NCBI GenBank assembly: GCA_029204225.1
Contig: CM055102.1
Coordinates: forward strand, 33,168,085-33,232,084
From: Diphasiastrum complanatum
Lineage: Eukaryota; Streptophyta; Lycopodiopsida; Lycopodiales; Lycopodiaceae
Direction of reading: 5' to 3'
DNA: 64,000 bases
Part shown: positions 23,335-35,400 of the stretch, one piece after another
Layout of the letters: the number at the start of each line of letters is the position of its first letter
How positions within the stretch are numbered: the stretch's first letter is position 1
The notes under the pieces: model-generated
What the model was told of the DNA's origin: nothing
The model's input: the letters and a program-made list of their open reading frames with translations, nothing else
Database searches by the model: none
Position numbers and translations under genes: made by a program

Positions 23335-24046
23335 GAGAGAGAACATATGCAGCTCACACCTTACAAGAAGCTGATAGAATCACTGATGTACCTTGCAGAC
23401 AACACACGTCCTGATATTGCTTATGCGGTATTCAAGATGAGCCAATTCTGCACGAATCCAGGCTCATTACATTGGAAGATTGCAAAACACATTTTGCAAA
23501 TCTTCAATTAATGAGGGATTATGGCTTGTGTTATTGTCGTGATGCAGGTTTCAAGATGCTTTCCTACAGCGATGCTAGTTGGTCATCTCTCAAGGACGAC
23601 TGTAAGAGCGTCTCAAGAGGATGCACCATTGCATCAGGAGCAGCAGTTTTCTGGGTCAGCAAGATGCAAACCGTTGTAGCCCAGTCATCCTACGAAGCAG
23701 AGTACATTGCAGCAGCAAAGATGGCCAACGAGATAATTTGGCTAAGGCAGTTTCTGGACGAATTGGGCGAAACAAGAACGAGCCTCTAGTCTTGTAGACA
23801 GATAACACCTCAGCAAAACATCTAACGAAAGATCATGTATTCCATTCAAGAACAAAGCACATTGCGATCAAGTTCCACTTGATCATGGATCTAATTGAAA
23901 AGAAGATCTTGCAGACCACCTTCATCGGAACGAAAGACATGGTTTGCTAACATCTTCACCAAAGCCCTGGAGAAAGGACTTTTTGAGAGACAAAGGAGCA
24001 GCCTTGGGATCGTAAAGCTATCATGCTTTGAGAGGGAGCTGAAAAA
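23335..24046 (+). pseudogene. Copia C RNase H and 3' coding end
   Basis: The connection block reads MYLADNTRPDIAYAVFKMSQ (about 23380-23440). The RNase H block 23472-23789 has LSYSDASWSSLKDD (first Asp), FWVSKMQTVVAQSSYEAEYI (catalytic Glu) and EIIWLRQFLDEL. Frameshifts follow, then FANIFTKALEKGLFERQRSS, the standard copia C-terminal end, just before the 3' LTR. Confidence 0.85.
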
Positions 24047-24645
24047 ACAAAACATTTCTATTTACAAATCTTTGCTAGCTTTCAGCCCTCTGCCTGACGA
24101 AGATGTTTGCGAACATGAAAGTCAAGAGACACGAAGCACGAAAGTTTTGTGAACACTCGATGGGAAGACACGAACACGAAAGATTTGCGAACGATAATCT
24201 ATTTGCGGCCCAACATGAGAAAGTCAGACGATGGAAACGAAACCAACGACACGACACGAAAAACGTCGCGAAATCCTTTTTGCCCTCACGCTCCAAAGAG
24301 TACTAGCAAAGATCATGCAAGTACCCAAGAGTACATATATTTGCTCTGATGGCATGACGTCAGTAGATACACTCTAGGTCGTGGCTAATCTGCCACTCTT
24401 GTAATCTCCTAATTAGTTGTAGATGTTTAATCACTCTAATCTTAAAGTTACATAGAATGACTATATACTTACTGGATGATACTTGAAATATACAAATATA
24501 GAAAGCAATCATGATGTTAGTAAGCAATCAAGACAAAATATAGACAAGAAGTCCGTCTGCGTGCGAGACAAGTTCTGTGAGCAGGATCCAGAGTGATCCA
24601 CAGGTTTGCTAGTAAGTGAGACATCCATTTGTGAGAGAACTATAT
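24047..24645 (+). repeat. 3' LTR of plus-strand copia C
   Basis: This is the direct-repeat partner of 19313-19905; shared landmarks are listed there. Reading frames across it are not genes. The two LTRs differ at many positions, so the insertion is not recent. Confidence 0.75.
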
Positions 24646-25668
24646 TTCTCTCACGCCAACGCACTGTGTGGATCTACATGCAGTGCTTGAAGAATCAGAG
24701 AAAATCAATAGATGATCTTGTAGCCATTGTGCACATGTCAATTATGATGTATGATCTTGAATGCCAATGTGTCTGCTATTATTCGTGTGTCTGATTCTCT
24801 CATTCATTTCAATTCCGCACATTGGTTGAATTTGTTGAATGCTACATTAATTTACAAAACATAGATCAGCAGGGCCTGACTACATTTATGGAGGACTATA
24901 GGAGTGATTCAGCTGGCAGTGTCCAGCGACCACATGTGAACTCCATCCGAATCGCATTGAATTGTGGTTGCTTTGATTTTGCGACTGTTTCGAGAAACTT
25001 TCGCGATCACGAATTTTTCCATCATGCTGATCTACGTTATAAATTATTATAGCATTCAGCAAAATCAAACCAATGTGCGAAATTGAGTAAACAAGTGAAT
25101 CGGATACATGAATAGTAGCAGACAAATATTCATTCGAGATCATACAATCATTCAGAATAATATACACATAATAGCTACAATATTATCTATTGATCTTCTG
25201 ATTTTAAGCATTGTGCGACAGATCCAAACAGTGCACTGGTGTGAGAGAAATAAAGTTCTCTCACGAATAATGTCTCGCTTACTAGCAGACTTCTGGATCT
25301 GTTGATCCTATTACAAAATTGTCTCGCTCACAAGCGGTCGTGAATTTTTTTGTGTTGCGTCGTGTAACTTCCAGATCATAAAGATTAAACATCTCTAACT
25401 ATTCGTGAATTACAAGAGTGGCAGATTAGCCACGATCTAGAGTACTTCTGCTGATGTCATGGTATCTGATCAAATACTTGTACCCCTAGGTACTTGGCTA
25501 ATCTTCTTGGTCGTTCGTGGAGCAAGAATGATTTTGTGTCGCGAAACAATTTCTTGTTGTGTGTCGCAAAATTGTTTGCGAACAATTTTGTTTCTTGTAT
25601 CTTTTCTATCAAAATCAGAGTGGAGAGCTAGCAAGGCTTTGGCAATAGAAACATTTTGTTTCTTCACT
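24646..25668. repeat. Inverted copia C LTR debris
   Basis: 25668 down to about 25250 is a minus-strand LTR copy: AAACAAAATGTTTCTATTGC near 25660 and a reversed GAGACATTATTCGTGAGAGA end near 25265. 24820-25080 on the plus strand resembles the LTR at 18850-19310. The junction near 25240 (GTGAGAGAAATAAAGTTCTC) is a small palindrome between LTR ends. No gene. Confidence 0.6.
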
Positions 25669-25789
25669 CCCTTTTATTTCTGTGCTCGCGTAACTGCTAG
25701 CACTAGAACATGGGATTTTTGCTTTTCTTGTGGTGTCCTTCTTGGAATTGCTATCGGTTGTACCGAGAATAGATTCAAAGGTGCACTTG

Positions 25790-27062
25790 TTCTAGGTTTA
25801 ACCGGGCAAATTTTGTAGCAATGTCCGTATTTGCATTCTTTGCAAAAGGCTGTAAATTGTCCCTTATAAGGACATTCAGCAATTTTGTGACCTTCGTCGC
25901 ATCCATAGCAGCCATAGACCTACCTCCCTGACATTGAGGTTGCGCAGCATAGGTTGCAAAGTATTCATTGATTGTCGGATCAACAAATGTCTCTTCCAGG
26001 CTGTATCACTACTGTTGCTCTGGTTGGGGTGGTGGTTCTTGTTTTGCAACTATAAGATTTACATGAGCCACTTGATTGTTAGTTGTCCCTGGTGGTGCTG
26101 GTATTGCCATGCACTGCTAATTCATTGGCGCTCCATACCATGGTGCCGCATTGATGATACGAGTAGGAAGTATAGTATTGATTCCTCTTCTATTGTATGA
26201 TCCTGGGGTTGAATGGGCAAAACGCCATTTTGTGCGATGAAGCATTGCACAAGTGGTACTATCGTTGTGTCAGCTTGCGATTTTGCTTCAACACTGGACA
26301 CTCATTTGTAGTATGGTTCTGAGTAAAACCGAACACCATACGTTCTCTCGTCGAGGATACTACAGCTGATTCTGTTCTGGTGGATTTGGAGTTGGTGCTA
26401 CATGTGAAAATCCAGCAACTTCACACGTGTGGGGATCCACAAGAAATGTGTGAATGATCTTGACCATGTTTTGTTGTGGCACACCGAATACCTATAGAGC
26501 AATCATGCAATCTACCAACAGTTCTGAGACTAGAGCACAATCTAGAATGCTACAGATCAAAGCAAAACTAATTCCTCACAAATAGAGAGAATACATAAGC
26601 AAAATAATGTATGAAGAAGACCTTCTACTCGAGTTAGAGAGAGAATATCAAAACAACCAAAATAGCATGAAATCCAATTTTGACATTATGATATTACCAA
26701 AGCTTGATTCATCATTAGATAACTGCATTGCATTTGGATCTTAAATGCTTGACCCATTCAATGTAGTCATTGACCCTTTCTCTCTTTCCCATTTTGACCT
26801 TGCTCAGCAGGAAAAACGGATCTTCCAGGAACTTTTTTGCTTTAAAGCGCATGATGAGAGCCGCTTTAACCCCTTTCCAAGTGGACTTTTCTTTGTTTGA
26901 GGGATTAAAGAACTAGTCCTACGCTGTTGTAATAGTGACATTGGGAACAACATCAACTTTTTCGTCAATGTTCGCTCGCCATAGATCTCGCACGCTTGCT
27001 CATAGATCTGGAGGAATTTGATCGGATCTGACGATCCGTCATATTTTGGCATCTCGAGTCAA
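25790..27062 (-). pseudogene. Gypsy gag with zinc knuckle (element with LTR at 28535)
   Basis: At 27062 the minus strand reads MPKYDGSSDPIKFLQIYEQA CEIYGE, equivalent to KFDGSSDPQRFLQIFENACD in the gag at 63223. Shifted frames then give KAALIMRFKAKKFLED, LSKVKMGKRERVNDYIEWVK. Further on (about 25955-25830) is CYGCDEGHKIAEC, a CCHC zinc knuckle, and a second Cys/His group CKECKYGHCYKIC. Frameshifts disrupt it. It is truncated near 25.7 kb by the inverted copia LTR, so protease and polymerase are absent. Confidence 0.7.
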
Positions 27063-28514
27063 AATGCTCTCCGAATTGCTTGCAAGGGTGCGACAGGAAT
27101 AGGTGGGTCCATTGGATTCATTTCTGTTGGTTCTGCTTTTGCCTCGATTTGCGGCGGCTACTCTGGGTAGGTTTGGAGTTTGATTTGCAATCCTTCTCGA
27201 AACGGATCATCCAAATCTCAGATTCATTCGACAAAAATGTTCAGGGTAGGTGGATCTTGATGGATCTGTGGAATTCAATCTGGATCTTTAGGAATCTGAT
27301 CAGTCTGGGTGGCCGAAAGTGTGATTTTAGGCCTCTTATAGTGGTTTTTCCTTGATAACTTTTGATCCTTGCTCCAATTGGTCTGAGATTTTCACAGTAG
27401 CTGGAGCTGGTGCATATCTAACTATTGATCTTGTCTGCAAAGATTACTCTTGCGAGCGTTGGTTGTGCGAAGGTTCTTTCACTGTTTTGCAGTCAAAAAC
27501 ATTGATTTCTTCAGATCTATTGGGAATTAACCTTTGCAAGCTTGTCAGGGGCTGGATTTGGTATGGATATGGTTTTGTTCCAAGGGAGGAAGGTTCTTTC
27601 TTACAAATCAAAAAGTTATGGCTATCTGCGAGGGCTCAAAAGCACTTTTTTGGTCACAGAACAGTCATCTCTGGAAACTAACACTCACAGGCTTCATCAC
27701 TGATGGGAAAAGGCATTTTGAAGACATTGGGATGGTCTACGAAGGTTACTTCTCCGAGGATTTGATGGATCTTCTGATTTTAGTGATTTTTAGACACTCA
27801 AATCCAATTTCTTGCTCACTGGAATCAGACTAACTTTCGTAGGCTCTTTAGTGTCCTTATCTCACTGAGATGGAACTTTAGAATTCTCTGCAAAGGTTCT
27901 TGGCCACTGGAACTGAAAATTTGGGTGTTTGCGAGGGTTCTGCTTGATTTTTCCATATTTTTTAACTGGAGAACCTTCGCAAGAGCACTTATATTGGGAA
28001 CTAACCTTCGCAAGCTTCTTTGTGCCCTGGTCTCACTAAGATGGAACTTTAGAGAGCTTTGCGAAGGTTCTTATGAAAATCTAAAATTTTGTGATTTTTC
28101 AAGGAAATTTTGAATTTTTTATGGGCTTTTTGAGATTTTTCAAGATCTGATTGGTAGGAACCCTTGCAGGCTTCTATGCAGGTCTGGGACAGTATCTTGG
28201 AGCTGCTGTCAGTCGTGCAAAGGTTGGTTCCCATTGGATTTTGAATAAACAAAATCTGATGGGATTTTTGCCTCTTTTCCCTCCAAAAACATAATTGAGC
28301 TATTTTTATGGTTTTTTTGGTTTTGTAAATGGATGCCAAGCCCTTAGAGGCTGTTTTGGGTCTCCACTACCCTCTCACACCTCCTCCTCTAGCTGAGAAT
28401 AGTCCAAGCACAAGAAATCACACAAAACAAGCTAAATCTACCCCAAAAACCACCTAAAAACACTCTAAAAAGCAAAAACAACTATAAATGCAACTAAAGT
28501 AATTAGTGAAACCT
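27063..28514 (-). other. Gypsy 5' leader with ~171-bp tandem repeat
   Basis: Untranslated leader between the primer-binding site and gag. Two copies of a unit of about 171 bp (about 27825-27995 and 27996-28166) share TCACT(G/A)AGATGGAACTTTAG and a GCAAAGGTTCTT end. Variants of TTCGCAAG and CGAAGGTTC recur through 27460-28220. Plus-strand frames here are not genes. Confidence 0.6.
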
Positions 28515-28533
28515 ATCCCCGGCAACGGCGCCA
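28515..28533 (-). other. Gypsy primer-binding site
   Basis: The minus strand reads TGGCGCCGTTGCCGGGGAT, a primer-binding sequence common in plant Ty3/gypsy elements. It sits one base inside the LTR end (CA at 28535-28536). This sets the orientation (minus) and one LTR boundary. Confidence 0.9.
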
Positions 28534-28534
28534 C

Positions 28535-29335
28535 TGTAGAGTGTGTAGTTTTGGTTGGTGAGCAGCCCTTCCGCCTGTCAAAGAGGGTTAGAATACTAGA
28601 TAGGTACCTAACTATGTCAAGTTGCTAGATCTAGATGCATTCTACTCTTTTCCCTAACTCTCATCCACTTTAGCACTACCAACTCCTACACTAACCACAC
28701 ACACATCATGATTTTGAGTGAAAGAGAGGGAGATAGATAGATAGGTAGAAATAGAGAGTAGAGAAGAGAAAGAGAGTGAGAGGGTGAGAGGGGAGGTTAG
28801 CTTATTTGCTCATTGTGCATGCTAATGGAGAAACATTAACTAATGAAACCAAAAAACATGGAAACTAGAAAGCAAAGACACAAGCACACAAAAGCATTAG
28901 CAAGTATTGAATAACAAATGAGGATGCTTCTCTCCAAAATGGTAGAGTTTCCTCCTCCTCATTAAGCATATAAATGGGTTACAAATGGTGCCTTTTTATC
29001 TTTGGGGTGGCCCTTGCCCCTTGCTTCCTATTGGCTACTTGCAAAGGATGGGATTGTAATCCACACCATCCAGAAGAAACACAAACTAATCTATGGTGTA
29101 GGAAGAAGCACACCCCACCTACCACCATTTGACTTTTGACTAATCCAAAAAAACTTAGTAACTTAAACTTTGGCCTCTAATATTATTTTTAATTACATGG
29201 CCCAAAGTCAAGTTTATGTCCATAATTATTTATTTACAAGTGCTCATTGGGCCATGGACTTACACACGCAGGATGCCACGACCCTCGCAACTATTTTCGG
29301 CTAATCTATTTATTTACACCGTCATACCCTCAACA
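28535..29335 (-). repeat. 5' LTR of the minus-strand gypsy element (801 bp)
   Basis: On the minus strand it begins TGTTGAGGGTATGACGG at 29335 and ends ...CTCTACA at 28535, the canonical TG...CA, followed by the primer-binding site. A partner LTR was not found in the window, because the element is truncated at its other end. The bases just outside 29335 are available to compare for a target-site duplication, but the second flank is missing. Confidence 0.75.
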
Positions 29336-32300
29336 GTGGTTGACAGACAAGAATACTCGATTGCATCTTTGATAGCTCACAATGTCTAAACCCACATCTT
29401 TCTAGTAGCAACCTCCCTTCTTCCCACCATTTTTAGCCATTACTATTTTTGGACAAGAGAATGATTTGGAGGATATTGGGCACCACTTCTTCTTCTTCTT
29501 CTTCTTCTTCAAATGAATGGTAAGATAGGTCTCCCTTACTGAAAGATTTGGAATTGGAGGTTGGAAATCTAATACTAGATGATGGTGTTGACTTGTAGTC
29601 AAGGGATTTTGTGGGTGGCAATCTTTTGACTTCCATTTAATCTCTCATTGAAAAATCTTGATAACTGATCATAAAAAGGAAAGGGGTTGATTGGGTGATA
29701 AAAAAGAATGTATGGATGGCAGCTAGTGAGGATATGGATGTGTAAGCATCAATAAGAAAACCAGATCTAGAAAAACACAACAAAAGTTCACTATCTTCCT
29801 TGCTAAACAGTAAACCTTTAGGTCAAAATTTAGTCCTTATATAAGTTCCCCCTTGATATGCGAGTTTCAAAGTTATTGAGTAATTGAAGGTAAGAGGGTG
29901 ATGAGTACTACACTTTGTTGCAGCGGATCACAATCCGCTGCAAAAAAACGTTTTGGATCGTGCGATCTGAAACGTCAACGATCCGCGATCCAGATCGCAA
30001 AAATTTTCATTTTGTTTTTTTTTTTTTTGTGGAAAAAGGACTAATGGCCAATTATTTTTTTTTGAGTTTAATGCTAACTAAACCGTAATTGAATGGTGGA
30101 CATGCTTTTCAAATTTCCAATAGATATCAAAAATCAGTTTTGAAATGGTATTCTGATGCCAATGGTTTGCGAATCTCTGATTCCATTTTCTGTTAGAAAA
30201 CGATAGAAAGAGTTAGAAGGAGCCTTCCTTAGACTGGCACGAATTGCATACTTCTTGTGGAATAGCTGAAACCATCTACTGACGTCCAAATTTCTGAAAC
30301 CATATGAAAATGCAGCCAGTTTTCTTAAACCATCTACTGATGTCCAATTTCCTAATGAATGTAGCCTGCAGCCATCTGAAACCAAGCAACAGATCTGCAT
30401 AACAATTGCTTTTTTTATATCCTTTCACATGATATCCATATTGGCAACTATCCCCCGAAAAAAAAAAATTGCGTTCCGAAAAACCCTAATGGGAAATCCC
30501 GGATCGCGTTCCTGAATGCATTCCGGATCGCGTTCCGGAACGCGTACTACAACTTTGGTACTACAATACAACATGCAATATCTACCATATGTCAATAGAT
30601 ATAGGCCTCAACAAGTCTTATTTATTTAGACTCGCACTTGATACCAAGATACCAAGAGTAGTGTACAACGAGCGGAGCCTACTACCAAAAGGATGAGTCT
30701 CAATACCACATTATCGTCAAAGAGAAGTAATTTGGTGAGTCAAATTTATATAAACTCGCCAAGCTTACTATGAATAATAGTAAGTATTTTGAGTCTCGTG
30801 GTAGGAAGAGTCTCAATATTCATTATTGTGAAAGTTACAGCCCTTACGAAGTTTTAAAAAAAAACATAAAATTATGATTCTTTGCACTTTTATGACAATT
30901 TTTGTTGCGTCTTTTTCAGACATTATTCACATTTCACTATTTTAGTCTCATTTATGCATATAGAAATATTTGTGTGCAATTTTAACAAATTCAAAAATCA
31001 ACATCAGGTTTGTTTTATGCACCAAAAATCAGCATCATGTTTGTTTTGTGCACCAAAAGTACCATACTCCTAATTTTTCATTTCTGTCCTTACAATCTGC
31101 ATCAATCCGAGTAATGAATGTGTCAAGATTAACTCATCTAAGATAGATTTAATGTTACAATATAGATCTAAATATCATTTGTGTGAATCACCCCTTCGAT
31201 AAATCGATTCAAGCTTGAGTGACTTTGTCACGTTATAGGTGATGTCATACAGGTGATGTCATACGTTGATCATATAGCATACTATTGTCACTATCAAAGT
31301 AACCAAGGGATAAACTAGCAATTAACCATGCATCAAGATCTTGAATAAGGCTAAAAAACCCTAATTTGAAACCCTATAGGAAGGTTGCATTTGGAACCCT
31401 CTATATTTGCTATCAGTATGAATATGTTATCTACCATTTTTCAGATTATTAGGTTAAAGTCCTGAGTTTCTTGTAGAGGAGTTATCTATTTCTGGAGATC
31501 CTAGTTGGTTGACAATTGCTTGTGTGAATGCTTTTTGTTGTCTTCTGCTTCAGTTGATTGAATTTGCATTACCAACTAGTACTTGAATCTCACAAAAGGG
31601 AAATCCACAAATGTATTATCAAAAAAAAAATTAATACTAAATGGCTGTAAACCTGCGTGTTCATAACAGATTATGTGAACAGATTGTGTACTTTAAATGG
31701 CAATAGCTACTCAAGCATATGCAATTACAAAACTAGAGCAACGGTACACGGTTAAGACTGTTGTTAGAGTCTTGAAAGTTTAGGCAAAGACATACTATTG
31801 TGAGACCAAAATGTTATGATTCCTTAGGACTCTTCTCAAGCCCTTCAGAAACATGTTTAAAACAAAAAACAATTTTGTTGGTATATTCCATGACCATCCT
31901 TCAACAAGTCACATGAATTCTTGGTCTTCTATGAACAAATTGTAGCTCTCAAACATATTCAAAGTAACAATTGAAGGGGAAGATGATACAGCCACTTATG
32001 TTTACAGTCTGTGACCCCTGCCACCAGTATGCATAATGCTACCAAATTCTGAGGGGTATCAGGTAATAGAAGAGAATTTGCACTTCTTATGCATTTCCAA
32101 ATCTGGCACACCATGTTCAAATGTTAGTACATTCAGTTTCGTCAGATCTCCTTTGTCACCTTGCATGAAAGTAATTGTGCTCAAACAAATCAAAGATTCT
32201 CATTGCTTTAATGGTGTAGCCTTGTGTTGGGCATCAGTGGCATTCGTCAGTTGATAGCCAGCTTAGTTCGATGAATCTGGTGATTATCTGGTACCAGTTA

Positions 32301-32410
32301 AGCAACACATAAGCATGACACTTGCCAGACGTATAGACTTTGATTTTCTGCTTTTCTTTGTCTGCAATTTAGCTTGAGTTTTATCTGTTTTACGCATCAC
32401 CTGGCCAAAG
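29336..32410. other. Noncoding interval between the gypsy LTR and the transporter gene
   Basis: No gene recognised. It holds a TCT run (about 29487-29512), a MITE-like block (29905-30560, separate entry), a tandem AGGTGATGTCATAC doublet near 31237, and AT-rich DNA. Frames at 29433-29636 and 30134-30400 have no recognisable domain. Confidence 0.35.
29905..30560. mobile_element. MITE-like block with GTACTACA ends and GGATCGCG words
   Basis: The left end AGTACTACACTTTGTTGCAG and the reverse complement of the right end (GTAGTACCAAAGTTGTAGTA, near 30543-30567) share related words, including an inner CGGATC/GATCCG. Both ends carry clusters of GGATCGCGTTCCGG-type palindromes, including GCAGCGGATCACAATCCGCT near 29924. 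Inside, AAACCATCTACTGA(C/T)GTCCAA occurs twice (about 30269 and 30331). No coding capacity. It may be a non-autonomous DNA transposon; the ends are not proven. Confidence 0.4.
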
Positions 32411-32416
32411 TTTATT
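32411..32416 (-). terminator. Polyadenylation signal of the transporter gene
   Basis: AATAAA on the minus strand lies 57 bases beyond the proposed TGA stop (32473-32475), a normal plant distance. It supports placing the last exon at 32473-32498. Confidence 0.5.
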
Positions 32417-32472
32417 GTAGGAACAATAGAGAAGCAACCAAGTAGCATAGAGTTGAATCAGCTGGTGCCTTT

Positions 32473-35400
32473 TCAGTCAATTCTCCACGCATATCCAGCT
32501 GCAGAAAGTGGCAACAATGTCCACTAATCGTTGAAGTTAGAAACTGGATTGCAATTTTCTCTTTAGGGCTTCTTTGACGAGCACCACGCATTATAAAGAA
32601 CAAACAGTAGCAATTTCAGTTATTTGGCAAAGTAGGATATGAAAAAATTACCAGGAACTTTTATCCTCCACTGATCTAACATGTACAACCCAGCAGCTGC
32701 TGATAAAAGGCTACAAGTACAGAGAGTGAAAATCATACTGTTCTCTAGATAGCGGTACTTCGCACCCTGCAATTCAGATATGCCATCTAGTTAACTACAG
32801 CTGTCATATAATGATAAATGAAGTACTAAAAAGCCGGATATGCAGATTAGAGGCGGAAAAAAGTACATCCATCTTAAGATAATGCGTTAGGCATTCAAGG
32901 CACTGACAGTGTCTGCACATCCTCTTCATTATCATGACAACAGCAGGTGTACAACTCAAAAATTAGTGAGACACTGAAGATAGATTGACCGACTACGGTA
33001 GATTCACTTTTTCACTTCGTAGCATAATTCTTTAGCCTCTCCGGGTACATGATCTATCATGCTCAGAGTTGAGACACTTTTGAACAATAATACTTGGCAG
33101 CATTGGGAACAGTTTTTCTAGCAAACAAGGAAGAAACTATGTGTGAAACTGTAGAAGTTTTCTGGCTTAGCACTGCAAACTTCATTTACTCAAGAGTGGT
33201 GCTGCACATATTTGAGCTAAGCATAATGCAAAAGCCAAACAGAAGGGTCAGAGTTTCAAAACTGTTGATACCCAGTGTGGATGCAAAATAAGATAATATC
33301 AAAGTAATGTTTACAAAACCATGCAAGCCTTTTACATGTCATACAGGTATGGACTCAGCTTACTACATTCACCGTGTCCTACTTTTAGTACTCTACTTTA
33401 AGCATAAGCAGGCCTTGGGCCCTTTCTATTTGCCACTTGACTATATGATTATAAAGTGGTGGCTCTGTTAGAAAACCGACTTGTTCATAACAAGCAACCA
33501 AGATAAGATTCCTATTGTTGTTAGAAAATAGCCAAACACATGAGAGACCACAAAGTGATGGAACTCCAACTATGTCTCATTGCAAATGAGCAAGGGCGCA
33601 CAACATACTTATAGACTTTGGTCTATGCCGAAAGCAAAAGCAGCCTTAAAGCAATTGCCTAATTGATTCAAAAGCACCAACATCTATCTATAGCAAAACT
33701 TGTGCTCCAAAGCAACTACTAGAATCTCGAACTTGAGTCTAACTAAATTCTAAGTTGACTTTACTACATATAGGTAAAGGCCCCTAGAATTAGCCACAGG
33801 CATGGCCCAATAATCCAAATAAACCCTAGATGATAACATTAGGGGTAACAATGTGAACATTAACTCTTTTTGTCAAGAACTAGGAACTATGCATGTGTAT
33901 CCTCCATAACACCCATGTAATGAAGATCCTGAATTTTGATGTAGAATCCACGATCAACTCTGATCTCAATGTCTTCATTACTCGATGTTCAACTTCCTTT
34001 GTATGTCGATCCTTTTCATATGAACCTACTTCATATAACTTCCCAATGCCTTGCTCTTGTCTTCATGTCCCTTTAGTGCCTATGTGTGACCACCATGAGT
34101 GCAACATATCACCATCCAATACCTTGACTTCCTTAGGCTCAAACCACTTGACTCCCCTTAATCAAATTATGTGGACATGATTAACCTTTGCCATGACTTA
34201 CCTCAAGTTGTTTTTAATCACAAGTTTGGTGAGGGTTTTGTTGAATTTACTGATTTTTAAACCTTGAATCGATCTACAATCGATCCACAAGAGGTATTGG
34301 ATGCTAATTAGATCGATCAAGCTCAAATCTAATGTCTAGATCTTGATCTAAATCAAAAAATTTGCATCTAACTAGCAAGAACAAGTTATAAAATGATCAA
34401 TCTAACTAAAGAGCGGCCTCACACGTGCGAAAGTCTGTCACTGTACGGACAGTGAGCAGAGAATGAAGTTCATTAACTATGGATAGCATCAATGCAAAAA
34501 ATCACAACACAAATAGTGAAAATGACAAGGTTTTGCCTCGATCCAAGATCTCTCATCAAGATTCATATTTACAATGATGATCTATATATAGATCAAGTAC
34601 ATTTTGACCTAATATGCTGACTCAGCTTGGAACGTGTGGGGAATGCCAGATCACTTCAGATCCACCAATCAATGCAAGATAAGCCCCCACCTCTTTGACT
34701 CCTAACTTGATGCCATTGCCTCACCATGATTTTGCTCGATTTGAGGTCATTTTCCTAACTTGCAAGATCAACTCCTATGATAAGCTACTGATATTTTCCA
34801 GATATGTACACACGTGGGAACAGCCTCTCACGCGTGGGAACCATCCCTCATTCACATGGAAATGCTTGATCAACAAGTAAAATGGTGCCAAATGGCAATT
34901 TCCTACTTGACTAGCTTCCTACTAGTTCACACTTGTGTCAATCAAGACAACTCCATCTAACTAAATTTGAATGCATTTAAAACTACCATCCACACGTGGG
35001 AACACCAAAAGTCTCTTGAGCCATAGAATCTCCTTAGTGGTTGATGTCAATGCTTTATACTCGGCCTCACAAGAGGATAGAGAGATAGTATCTTGCTTTT
35101 TTTAAAAGCCAAGATATAACTCCTCCACATACGAATATAGCAAAAGCACTTATGGATTTTCTATCCATCTTATCAGCTGCAAAATCCGAATCTGAGTACG
35201 GTCTCAAGTACAAAGTAGTCCCTTGATAGAGAATGCCAAAATTTCTAGTAGATGAGATGTATGTTAGCACTCTTTTGGCACTTTTCCAATGACATACTAA
35301 AGGACCTTGCATATATTGACTCAACTTGCTTACACTAAAGCTTAGATCAGGTCTAGTGATTGTCAAATAGATCAAGGAGCCAATAAGTTTTCTATAGAGC

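Noticed and set aside
29433-29636. Minus-strand frame with a run of eight Glu
   Set aside because: The Glu run is a TCT/GAA microsatellite; the rest has no family match that I recognise.
32640-32766. Read-through ending of the transporter at exon 9 ([12 protein letters not shown] then stop)
   Set aside because: Possible, but splicing to 32498-32473 gives a good donor and acceptor, completes the phase and puts an AATAAA 57 bases after the stop. Kept as the second choice.
34430-34460. Small palindrome CACTGTACGGACAGTG
   Set aside because: Only six base pairs per arm; expected by chance at this scale.
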